Shown here piece by piece: positions 37,262-47,100 of a stretch of 64,000 nt of DNA. Origin of the DNA: Pseudomonas fluorescens (GTDB lineage: Bacteria; Pseudomonadota; Gammaproteobacteria; Pseudomonadales; Pseudomonadaceae); assembly GCF_005938625.1 (NCBI RefSeq), contig NZ_VCNJ01000004.1:44639-108638 (forward strand), read 5' to 3'. Numbering within the stretch: the stretch's first letter is position 1; each line of letters starts with the position of its first letter. Under the pieces are notes generated by a model, which saw nothing but the letters and a program-made list of their open reading frames with translations, did no database searches and was not told the DNA's origin. A program made the translations under genes and the position numbers.

Positions 37262-37956
37262 TCTTCGACTACAACGTCATTTGGGAGGCCATGCCGCTGT
37301 ACCTCGGCGGCCTGCTGACCACCCTCAAACTGCTCGCGCTGTCGCTGTTTTTCGGTCTGCTCGCGGCCCTGCCGCTGGGGCTGATGCGCGTCTCGAAGAA
37401 CCCGGTCGTCAACGGTGCGGCGTGGCTTTACACCTACGTGATCCGTGGCACGCCGATGCTGGTGCAGCTGTTCCTGATCTACTACGGTCTGGCGCAGTTC
37501 GAAGCGGTCCGCGAAAGCTTCTTGTGGCCATGGCTGTCCAGCGCAACGTTCTGTGCGTGCCTGGCCTTCGCGGTCAACACCAGCGCCTACACCGCGGAAA
37601 TCATCGCCGGCAGCCTCAAGGCCACGCCGAACGGTGAGATCGAAGCGGCGAAAGCCATGGGCATGTCGCGCTTCAAACTGTACAAGCGCATCCTGCTGCC
37701 ATCGGCCCTGCGCCGGGCACTGCCGCAGTACAGCAACGAAGTGATCATGATGTTGCAGACCACCAGTCTGGCCTCCATCGTCACCTTGATCGACATCACC
37801 GGCGCGGCACGTACCGTCAACGCGCAGTTCTATCTGCCGTTCGAGGCGTACATCACCGCTGGCGTGTTCTACCTGTGCCTGACGTTCATTCTGGTCAAAC
37901 TGTTCAAACTGGCCGAGCGTCGCTGGTTGAGCTACCTGGCCCCGCGGAAGCACTGA
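37258..37956 (+). CDS. aotM: arginine/ornithine ABC transporter permease
   Basis: 232 residues. The ATG overlaps the aotQ stop by 4 bases. Polar amino acid permease: LYTYVIRGTPMLVQLFLIYYG, EAA loop IEAAKAMGMSRFKLYKRILLP and five helices. It forms the heteromeric membrane channel with AotQ. Confidence 0.94.
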   Translation: MIFDYNVIWEAMPLYLGGLLTTLKLLALSLFFGLLAALPLGLMRVSKNPVVNGAAWLYTYVIRGTPMLVQLFLIYYGLAQFEAVRESFLWPWLSSATFCACLAFAVNTSAYTAEIIAGSLKATPNGEIEAAKAMGMSRFKLYKRILLPSALRRALPQYSNEVIMMLQTTSLASIVTLIDITGAARTVNAQFYLPFEAYITAGVFYLCLTFILVKLFKLAERRWLSYLAPRKH

Positions 37957-37957
37957 T

Positions 37958-39070
37958 ATGGAACGCATCGACCACTTATTGCCGTGGAGCCATCTGGGCA
38001 GCGAGCGCAAGATTTCGGTGTTCCGTTTCGGACGCGGCGAGCGCAAGGCCTACATTCAGGCCAGCCTGCACGCTGATGAATTGCCGGGCATGCGCACCGC
38101 CTGGGAGCTGAAAAAGCGCCTCGGCGAACTCGAAGCCAAAGGCTTGCTCAACGGTGTCATCGAGTTAGTGCCGGTCGCCAACCCGTTGGGTCTTGGGCAG
38201 TTGCTGCAAGGCAATCACCAGGGCCGTTTCGAGGCCGGCAGCGGCAAGAATTTCAACCGTGATTTCGTTGAGCTGAGCGCGCCGGTTGCGGCCGCTTTGG
38301 CTGAAAGCCTCGGTGATGATCCGCACGCCAATGTGCGCCTGATTCGTCAGGCCATGGCCGACCACTTGGCCGCATTGCCGGAGGCGAGCAGCCAGTTGCA
38401 AGGCATGCAGCGCGTATTGCTCAGCCATGCCTGCACTGCCGATGTGGTGCTCGATCTGCACTGCGATGCTGAAGCTGCGCTGCACATGTATGCGTTGCCG
38501 CAACACTGGCCGCAGTGGCGCTCGCTGGCCGCGCACCTGAATGTGAAGGTCGGATTGCTCGCGGAAGATTCCGGCGGCAGCTCGTTTGACGAGGCGTGCT
38601 CGTTGCCGTGGCTGCGACTGTCGCGGCAGTTCCCCGATGCGCAGATTCCGCTGGCGTGTCTGGCGACGACCATTGAGCTGGGCGGTCAGGCCGACACCGG
38701 TCGCGCCGAGGCCGAGGCGTATGCTGAAGGCATTCTCGCGTTCCTCGCCGAGCAAGGCCTGATCACTGGCGAGTGGCCGCACCCGGCGCACGAAGCCTGT
38801 GAAGGCATGCCGTTCGAAGGCACTGAATTGCTGCTCGCACCGCACCCTGGCGTGGTGAGTTTTCTGCGCAAGCCCGGCGAATGGGTCGAGGCGGGCGACG
38901 AGATTTTTGAAGTGATTGATCCTGTGTCCGATCGGGTCAGCACGGTGTGTGCTGGTACCTCCGGGGTGCTGTTTGCCATTGAACGGCTGCGTTATGCCCA
39001 ACCCGGTTTCTGGCTGGCCAAGGTGGCGGGGCGCGAAGCGCTGCGTCACGGGCGCTTGCTCAACGACTGA
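37958..39070 (+). CDS. aotO: succinylglutamate desuccinylase/aspartoacylase-family protein in the aot operon
   Basis: 370 residues, starting 1 bp after the aotM stop. Zinc carboxypeptidase-like fold: HADELPG (H-x-x-E), NPLGLGQ, DLHCD with the third zinc ligand, and a C-terminal beta domain (HPGVVSFLRKPGEWVEAGDEIFEV). It matches AotO of the P. aeruginosa operon, which was reported not to be needed for uptake. The catalytic substrate is unproven; a deacylase acting on an acylated amino acid is likely. Confidence 0.9.
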   Translation: MERIDHLLPWSHLGSERKISVFRFGRGERKAYIQASLHADELPGMRTAWELKKRLGELEAKGLLNGVIELVPVANPLGLGQLLQGNHQGRFEAGSGKNFNRDFVELSAPVAAALAESLGDDPHANVRLIRQAMADHLAALPEASSQLQGMQRVLLSHACTADVVLDLHCDAEAALHMYALPQHWPQWRSLAAHLNVKVGLLAEDSGGSSFDEACSLPWLRLSRQFPDAQIPLACLATTIELGGQADTGRAEAEAYAEGILAFLAEQGLITGEWPHPAHEACEGMPFEGTELLLAPHPGVVSFLRKPGEWVEAGDEIFEVIDPVSDRVSTVCAGTSGVLFAIERLRYAQPGFWLAKVAGREALRHGRLLND

Positions 39071-39097
39071 CTGACTGTTTTTGTGAGAACCGACCGC

Positions 39098-39862
39098 ATG
39101 TACAAACTTGAAGTCCAAGACCTGCATAAACGCTATGGCAGTCACGAAGTGCTCAAGGGCGTGTCCCTGAAAGCGGCAGCCGGCGATGTGATCAGCATCA
39201 TCGGCTCCAGTGGCTCCGGCAAAAGTACTTTCCTGCGCTGCATCAACCTGCTCGAGCAGCCGCACGCGGGCAAGATCCTGCTCAACAACGAAGAGCTGAA
39301 GCTGGTGGCGAACAAGGACGGCGCGCTGAAAGCCGCTGATCCGAAACAGCTGCAACGCATGCGTTCGCGCCTGTCGATGGTGTTCCAGCATTTCAACCTG
39401 TGGTCGCACATGACCGCGCTGGAAAACATCATGGAAGCGCCGGTGCATGTACTCGGCGTGTCCAAGGCCGAAGCCCGCGAGAAAGCCGAGCATTACTTGA
39501 ACAAGGTCGGCGTGGCCCATCGTAAAGACGCCTTCCCTGGGCACATGTCCGGTGGCGAACAGCAGCGTGTGGCGATTGCCCGTGCGCTGGCGATGGAGCC
39601 GGAAGTGATGCTGTTCGACGAACCGACTTCGGCCCTCGACCCGGAGCTGGTGGGCGACGTGCTGAAAGTCATGCAAGCGTTGGCGCAGGAAGGTCGCACC
39701 ATGGTTGTGGTTACGCACGAAATGGGTTTTGCCCGTGAAGTGTCGAACCAGTTGGTGTTCCTGCACAAAGGTGTTGTTGAAGAGAGCGGCAACCCGCGTG
39801 AAGTGCTGGTCAATCCGCAATCGGAACGTTTGCAACAATTCCTCTCGGGCAGCCTCAAGTAA
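39098..39862 (+). CDS. aotP: arginine/ornithine ABC transporter ATP-binding protein
   Basis: 254 residues from ATG 39098 (MYKLEVQDLHKRYG). Walker A GSSGSGKST, signature MSGGEQQRVAIARALAMEP, Walker B VMLFDEPTSALDPE and the switch His in VVVTHEMGFAREV. It energises AotQM at the inner membrane. The ribosome site (GTGAGAA) is modest. Confidence 0.94.
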   Translation: MYKLEVQDLHKRYGSHEVLKGVSLKAAAGDVISIIGSSGSGKSTFLRCINLLEQPHAGKILLNNEELKLVANKDGALKAADPKQLQRMRSRLSMVFQHFNLWSHMTALENIMEAPVHVLGVSKAEAREKAEHYLNKVGVAHRKDAFPGHMSGGEQQRVAIARALAMEPEVMLFDEPTSALDPELVGDVLKVMQALAQEGRTMVVVTHEMGFAREVSNQLVFLHKGVVEESGNPREVLVNPQSERLQQFLSGSLK

Positions 39863-39924
39863 TCGCTGCCGTTATGCACCAGATTAGGTCATGCTTCGCG
39901 ACCTAGAGGCTGGCCGAAATTCCC

Positions 39925-40010
39925 TGTAGGAGCTGCCGCAGGCTGCGATCTTTTGACTTTGCTTTTAAGATCAAAAGATCGCAGCCTCGTTTCACTCGAC
40001 AGCTCCTACA
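39925..40010. repeat. REP-A inverted repeat (copy 4)
   Basis: TGTAGGAGCTGCCGCAGGCT on the left and GACAGCTCCTACA on the right, with GATCTTTTGA inner arms. It lies in the 241-bp gap between aotP and argR, inside what is otherwise one operon. Confidence 0.85.
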
Positions 40011-40103
40011 GTTGACCGGTGTTGGTCTCAAGATTTGTGTTCATTTACGGGCTAGCATTGGCCCATGCCTTCATCACTGTTCCTCGTTTCGGATTGCCCG
40101 CCC

Positions 40104-41096
40104 ATGACTGCCCATCGAATTGGTTTCCTGATTTGGCCCAGCACTAAAGCGTTGACGCTGGCGCTGGCGGAGGAAGCCTTGCGTGTTGCTCAGCGTGTGC
40201 ACCCGGACGTGGTTTACGAACTGTCGTTCCTGCAGGCCGAAGCCGTTACAGGAACCGGGACCGAAGGCGCCTGGCAATTGCCCGGCGAAGCCTGGACCGG
40301 CAAACTCGAAAACTTTCAGAAACTGTTCCTGCTCGCTGACGAACCGCCGACCACGTTGGCCCCGGCGCTCAGCAGTGCGCTCAAGCAACTGGTGCGTGCC
40401 GGTACGGTCATCGGCGGCTTGTCCGCCGGTGTGTACCCGTTGGCGCAACTCGGTCTGCTCGACGGTTATCGCGCTGCCGTGCACTGGCGCTGGCAGGACG
40501 ATTTCGCCGAGCGCTTCCCGAAAGTCATCGCCACCAGTCATCTGTTCGACTGGGACCGCGATCGCCTGACCGCGTGCGGCGGCATGTCGGTGCTCGATCT
40601 GTTGCTGGCGGTACTCGCCCGTGATCACGGTGCGGAACTGGCCGGTGCAGTTTCGGAAGAGCTGGTGGTCGAACGCATCCGCGAGGGCGGCGAGCGTCAG
40701 CGCATCCCGTTGCAGAACCGTCTCGGTTCCAGCCATCCGAAGCTCACCCAGGCGGTGTTGCTGATGGAAGCCAACATCGAAGAACCGCTGACCACCGACG
40801 AAATCGCCCAGCACGTGTGCGTGTCCCGTCGTCAACTGGAGCGGATTTTCAAGCAATACCTCAACCGTGTGCCGAGCCAGTACTATCTGGAACTGCGCCT
40901 GAACAAGGCCCGGCAGATGTTGATGCAGACCAGCAAGTCGATCATCCAGATCGGCCTCTCGTGTGGCTTCTCCTCGGGGCCACATTTCTCCAGCGCCTAT
41001 CGCAACTTCTTCGGTGCCACGCCGCGGGAAGATCGTAACCAGCGGCGCAGCAGCAGCCCGTTCGAATTGTCGTCAGTGCCGCCCGAGCGTGGCTAA
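40104..41096 (+). CDS. argR: ArgR, AraC-type arginine-responsive regulator
   Basis: 330 residues from ATG 40104 (MTAHRIGFLIWPSTKALTLA). Upstream in-frame starts exist, but this one fits the known N-terminus. An N-terminal DJ-1/PfpI-type ligand domain (about 1-190, with GGLSAGVYPLAQLG) is followed by an AraC HTH (TDEIAQHVCVSRRQLERIFKQYL; IIQIGLSCGFSSGPHFSSAYR). In P. aeruginosa ArgR activates aot and aru operons with arginine and represses biosynthesis. Its motif is seen upstream of both operons here. Confidence 0.93.
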   Translation: MTAHRIGFLIWPSTKALTLALAEEALRVAQRVHPDVVYELSFLQAEAVTGTGTEGAWQLPGEAWTGKLENFQKLFLLADEPPTTLAPALSSALKQLVRAGTVIGGLSAGVYPLAQLGLLDGYRAAVHWRWQDDFAERFPKVIATSHLFDWDRDRLTACGGMSVLDLLLAVLARDHGAELAGAVSEELVVERIREGGERQRIPLQNRLGSSHPKLTQAVLLMEANIEEPLTTDEIAQHVCVSRRQLERIFKQYLNRVPSQYYLELRLNKARQMLMQTSKSIIQIGLSCGFSSGPHFSSAYRNFFGATPREDRNQRRSSSPFELSSVPPERG

Positions 41097-41098
41097 GT

Positions 41099-41131
41099 CA
41101 CGGAGCGTCGTCGCCAGACTGATGCTCCGTG
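41099..41131. terminator. hairpin between convergent argR and the large LRR gene
   Basis: CACGGAGC and GCTCCGTG form a perfect 8-bp stem around a 17-base loop. No T run follows on either strand, so termination is uncertain. Confidence 0.4.
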
Positions 41132-41147
41132 TTGTCGAGCAATAGAG

Positions 41148-44100
41148 CTAATCGGAAAACGACATATCCCTGAAGTCATCCAGCGCTTTGGAAAGGCTGG
41201 CCGACCTTTCTCGTTCCTCACGCAGCCGTGTTTCATTGGCAGCGTTGTAGATTGTCAAACGCTGCTGGCTCTGCGGGCTTAACGGGTTGTGACTGAAATC
41301 ATAGGTTGCCCCTTTGCCGTCAGCAGGAGAAGGCAGCGGGTCGGGAAGCTCGGTAATGGCGTTAGCCGACAGATCGGCATAACCCAGACGCGGCATGTCG
41401 AACAGCCCGGGTGGTATGTCGCTGAGTCCAGTGTTTTCCAGGTGCACCGAGTAGCACATCTGCAGGTTCCGCAAGTTCGGCGTCAGCCCCAGCGGGTTAT
41501 GGCTCAAGTCCAGTCTTTGCAGGGTTTCCATGCGGGCCAGTGCGCTCACGGTTTGCGCGTTCAGAACGAGCTTGCAATAGGGCAGTTCCAGGTCGGTCAG
41601 CTTGCTCATGTTGAACACTGCCGGGGGAATCTCGTTGAGCTGATACGCCCGAATGTCCAGGCTCTCAAGCTTCGGAAACAGCTCAAGCAGGCGGTCAACC
41701 CGAGGGTGCAAAGGTGCCGTGCTTGTCAGTGTCAGCTTACTGATCTGCTCGAACCGCCCGCTCAGTGGCGGCAGTTCGCCAATGAAAGACAGGTCACATG
41801 TCAGGCCCGTGGATGAATAACTTTGCGGAGCCTCACGCAGGCTTCGCTCGATGCCATCATTGAACCAGGTTCTTTTGGCGTTTTCCTGGCGTAAGGCTTC
41901 GCCTTGCAGGGGGGCACCTGTAACCGGGTCGCGCGGCACTTCCTTCGCCCACACATCGAGCTCGCCGAGCAATGTGGTGAGGTCGTTCTGACGGCGCAGC
42001 AACTCGAGATGCCCTTCGGCCAGAGTGCCTGGCAAGCTATAGATCAGATGGTTTGCATCGGCTGTGCTGATGCGCGGGTACAGGGCTTGCGTCAGGGCAA
42101 TGTCCGCTTCGTCGGCCATAATGCCCAGCGTCCGAAAGGTGATCTGGTATTCGGCTTTTATGCGGTTTCTGGCGGCAGCGGACAGCGGATTGGCCCTCAG
42201 GTCAACGCCGTTGCCGGCAAACCCTGTCATGTCTTGCGGCAAGTCGACAATGGCATTTTCGCTCAGCAATGCGTAGCGCAGCCGCGGCAATTGCCCCACA
42301 CCGGCGGGAATCTGACTGATACCGGTGCGGGTCAAGTCGAGTGTCGTCAGGGCTCGCAACGCGCTGATATCCGGCGCGGAGCCCAGTGGGTTGTTGTACA
42401 TGTCCAGCGCCTTCAACCGAGTCATTGCGGTCAGCATGGCCTGGCCGGCCGTATCGAGCACAATGCCGCAACTGCTAAGCGTTAACGTTTCCAGCGTCGG
42501 TGCGAGGGTTTGAGGAATTCTGCCTTGCGCGAAACCACGCATTTCCAACACTTGCAGTCCGTTGAAGCACGACAGGAAACCAGCGGATGCCTTGAGGGTC
42601 GGATTGCCCTGCATGGTCAAGCGAATGACGTGGCTGAAATCGGCGGTCAGGGTCGGCAATTCACCTGTGAATTCGAAGGGGGCGTGGATATCCAGCGTGT
42701 TCAGCCTTAACTCGGGTTTGTTCGGGTTTCTGTCGCGCCAGAACGCCTCCAGTTGCTCGCTGAATTGCTTTCTGTTGCTCTGTTCGAGCGCTCTGCGCAA
42801 TGCTCCCCAATGTTCACCGGTCACGGGGTCGCGCACAGGCACACGTTCTGACCAGGCGCTCAAGTCGCTGATCATTTGGCTGATTTCCGTTTCCCAGCGC
42901 AACAGTTGAGCAGTACCGGCCTGCAAGGTGCCAGGCAGGTGATAGATCATGTGACTGGCATCGTCGACATCCATCAATGGATGCAGCCTTTGCGCGCTGG
43001 CCAGATCGCTGACGTCCGGCATTACGTCAAAGTGGCGTCCGTGCTCGACGTAATAGGTCTTGATGCGTTCGCGAGCGGGAAGCGAAAGCGGGTTGCCCCC
43101 AAGGTTCAGCCCATCGGCGAGATCCAGATCCAGGTCGAAAAACGCTTCGGGGAGATCAGTGATGCGGTTGCCATTCAACAGGGCATTTTTCAGGCTCGGG
43201 TGACTGGAGACACCATTGGGCAGGGCGGTAATACCGGTATGTGACAGCAGGATGTCGCGCATGGCAGGGTGAGATTGAAGGTCAGGTATCGCTGCCAGTG
43301 GGTTGTGACTCAGGTCCAGAAGTTCCAGGTTCTGCAGAGTGGCGAGCGTTGTCTGGTCGGCTGGGGTGAGTGTCACTGCGCAGTCTCTCAGCGAGAGCTC
43401 CGTCAGCCTCGGCAGGTGGGTCACGGTTTGGGGTATTTCACCCAGCGGAAATCGTTGCAACTCCAGTTCCCGCGCGTTGACGAACAAATCGATGAACGCC
43501 CCTGGTGCACCGATGGCGGCGTTGCCTTTGAGCTTCACACCCAATACATGGCTGAAATCCGTTGTCAGTTGCGGGAAATCACCAAAGAACCTCAGGTCGG
43601 ACTCTAAAAAGTCGGCGCGCATCCCCGATTCGCCATAGCGGTGACGCCAGAACCGTTCCAATTGTTGGCCGAACTCGGACCGAGCGGCGTACTGGTCAAA
43701 CAGTTCAATGGCTGTGAGAACCTCGCCCGTGACAGGGTGGATGCTGGGAACCTGAGGTGCCCACAAGGTTAGGTCGGTGGTCATCTGATTGATTTCGGCA
43801 CGCCATTGAACGAGTTGGGTGCGGCCATTGGCCAAGGTGCCTGGCAAGTCATAGAACACATCGCTGGCCTCCTGTTCGTCCAGAGAAGGAAACAGTTGGC
43901 GCATGAGGGCGATGTCGCCGTCTTCGGCACGCACGTCGAAATCGAGTCCGGTGCGTCGGTAGTAGGTCTTTACCTTGTTGCGCGTGGCGGTCGACAGCGG
44001 GTTGTCAGAAAAGTCGAAGTTATCACTCTGATTGGCTGACAGCTCGAAAACCGCATCGGGGATTTCGCTGATGCGGTTGCCGCTGATAATCGCGGTGCGC

Positions 44101-47100
44101 AAATTGGGATGGCTGGCCAGCCCTTCAGGCGCCACGTTGAGGCCGCAATTGGACAGATCAAGGTAGGTCAGTTCGGGGAGCAGGTTCAGATCGGGGAAAG
44201 TCCCCAAGGGGTTTTTGCTCAGATCCAGCGTATGCAGGTTGTTGAGGGAAACCAGTGCGGCCTGATTTTCTGCAGTCAGTATTACGCCGCAATCATTGAG
44301 CTCCAATGCGCTGAGACGAGGCAAGCTGATCTCCGATAACGCAACCGGTTCCAGGTCGAAGGCGTGCAGCTCCAGGGTGGTCAGATTCTGAAAGCGTTGA
44401 ATGAATGGCAGTGTTGCGGTGATGTTTTTATTGCCTGTCAGCGTCAGCCGGGACACATGGTCGAAGTTGGCGCTCAGCACCGGGAAGTCGCCCATGAATT
44501 CCAGCGTGGCGGTCATATCGCTTTCTCTCACGGACACCGACCGGGAGCGCCAGAACCCTTCCAGCCTTTGCCGGAATGTGTCCCGTGCAGTGCGCTCCAG
44601 CGTTTGTTCGTCGAGCGTCAGAGGTCGTCTGAAAACGGGATCGAGCGCAGGAATCCGGTTGACCCATTCATCGAGTTCGGTCTGCAGCGTAGTGAACTCG
44701 GCCTCCCAGTTTGTGAGTTGAGCGCGGCCTTCAACCCATGTGCCGGGAATCCGATACAGCAGCTCACTGGCCTGGTCTGCATCCAGAGCAGGGAACAACG
44801 TTGTAGTGCGCAGGACAACCGCCGGTTCCGGGCGTACCCCGAAGTGTTTGCCGGTGTGGTTATGAAAGTTTTTTACCTTCTCGAGGGTGGCTGCCGACAG
44901 CGGATTGTTGGCAAAACCGAAACCGTCACTGAGGGAGCTGGTCAGGTTGAAAAAAGCGTCCGGTATCTCCGTGATCTGATTGCCGTCGAAGTTGCCGGTG
45001 ATCAGTCGCGGGTGATCCAGCAGATTTGCCGGCAGTGTGGAGATGCCTGTTTTCGTCAGGTTGAGGTAGCGTAGTGAGGGCATCGCGCTGATGTCGGGAG
45101 GCGTGCCCAATGCATTGCCTCGCAGATCCAGCAATGAGAGATGGGGCAATGACGCGAGCACGGCCTGGTTCGCCGCCGAGTGGGTAATACCGCAGTCGCG
45201 CAAAATCAACTGGCGTAGATTCGGCATGGCAGTCAGAGACTGGGGCAGGTTCGGCAGGTTGAGGTTTTGCGCATCGAGGTACAGCACGCCCGGAAAGCGT
45301 TGCATCAACACATCGACCGCCCCGGTGTTGACACTGCCATTGATGGAGAGCATGGCGACGTGGCTGAAGTCCGCTTCCAGTGCGGGCAGGTCACCGAGTA
45401 TCGGTTGCTCCATCTGCAATAGGTAGCCGGCGGGGCCACGGGTTTGTCGGCGCCAGCAACGCAACAGCGCGTCTCTGAACAGGCTGCGATTTTGCAGGGC
45501 TGCCCGACGCTCGATGTAGGTCAACGGCGCGCCGCTGAGCGGGTCGTTGGCGGGAACGTCGATTTCCCAGCGACGCAGGTCGTCACTGAGCTTGATGTAT
45601 TCATCGCGCCGTCGGGCCAGTTCGGCGTTGAGCGCCGCCGGATCATTCTGAAAAGCAGCGACAACATTTCGCGCCTCCTCGGCGGACATGCCGCGAAAGA
45701 TTTCTTGTACGCGCTCCTCGGGACGGATGATCCGCTGGCCCGTGGTGGTCAGATTGTCCTGGTTTTCAATGCCGATCGCGCCGAATTCGCCGGCCTCAAA
45801 AAAATCGGCATCCTCAATGCGTCTTGGTGGGTTCGGCCGCTGATTGCCAAATCCTTCCAAGCGCAGCGTGTCCACGGCAGGTTGCTGAATCGGCGCCTCG
45901 AACAGCACTGTGCGTAGCTCGTTGCGTTCCAGTGTTTGCTCACGAATCGCCGCTTTCAGTGCATCTCCCTGGCCGATCTGGAGGTTCAGGCTTTGGCGCT
46001 CGCCGTCCGGCAGCGCTTGTAAAAGGCCGGAGTAAAAATCCGTGGCCGAATGCAGTTCCTGGCCGCGCTCGTCGTATGGCTGATAGTGGCCATCCTTTTG
46101 ACGAACCAGCACTTTCTGTGTGGGCGCATCTTCGCGCCCGATACTGTCGAGCAACGGCCCTGCGTAACGTCCGTCGCGAATTTCCAGGCGCACGTCGCCG
46201 CTCCAGCCCGGCAATAGCTTGAGGCTGTGCAACGCAAGGGAGTCGGAGTCGGGGTTATTCACGGCCTTCAATTCGAGGCCTTCGTAAGCGCGTGTTACGC
46301 GCACCTCCTGATTGGCCAGTTGCATGAGCGTCTGCTGTCGCGGCGGCAGTTCGCCGTTGCTGATCTGCATCAGTTCGCCGCCGCTGGCGGTGTCGAGCAA
46401 TTCGCGGGTGATGCTGGCTGGCAGTGTCGAATCGTGGCTGACGATTGGTCGGGCCAATGGGTCGTCGATACGCTGGAGGGCGAGGTAGTGCGATTCGAAC
46501 AGCGAGCTTCTGTGTCGCTGGGCGAGACGGGCGAGTTGCTTGCGCAGGGTCTGGCTGCGGGCGTCCAGCGAGGGGGTGGGCCCGCCGAACGGTTCTGCGA
46601 GCAAGGCTTTGATTTGCTGTTCGTCGAGGGAGCCCAGCAGAGTCTTCAGCAGGTCGCCGCCGATCAGACTGCTTTGATCAAGCTCGGTCAGCGGCAAGCT
46701 TTCGTCCGTCGAAGATTGCCAGATCAGTTCCCCTTGTTGATCGACCAGGCGCAGGCGTTCGGTGCTTGGCCAGCGACCGTGCTGACTCAGCAGTTGCAGT
46801 TGGCTGGCGGGATCGGCCCGCAGGAACTCTTCGGCCACGTCGCTATCAAGCTGGTCGATCAAGCGTTGCAGTTGCTGATCGATTTTGAAGCGCTGAATGC
46901 TGTCCGCGAGCAATGGCGGAGGCGTTTGCTGATCGACGTGCATTTTGCGCAGGGTATCTTCGTTGACCCCGCTGACCCGAAGAATCTTCTCGCGCTCGGT
47001 GGGCGAGAATGCTTCGACTGCCGGGCCGATTCGCCTAAGCGCCGTGTCGGTGTCCCACTCCAGCGGTTTCTCCAGCTCGGTATGCCAGGCGCCGGCGCCG

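Noticed and set aside
38165..39838. 557-codon minus-strand frame opposite aotO/aotP
   Set aside because: Shadow frame spanning two real genes, with no domain or ribosome site.
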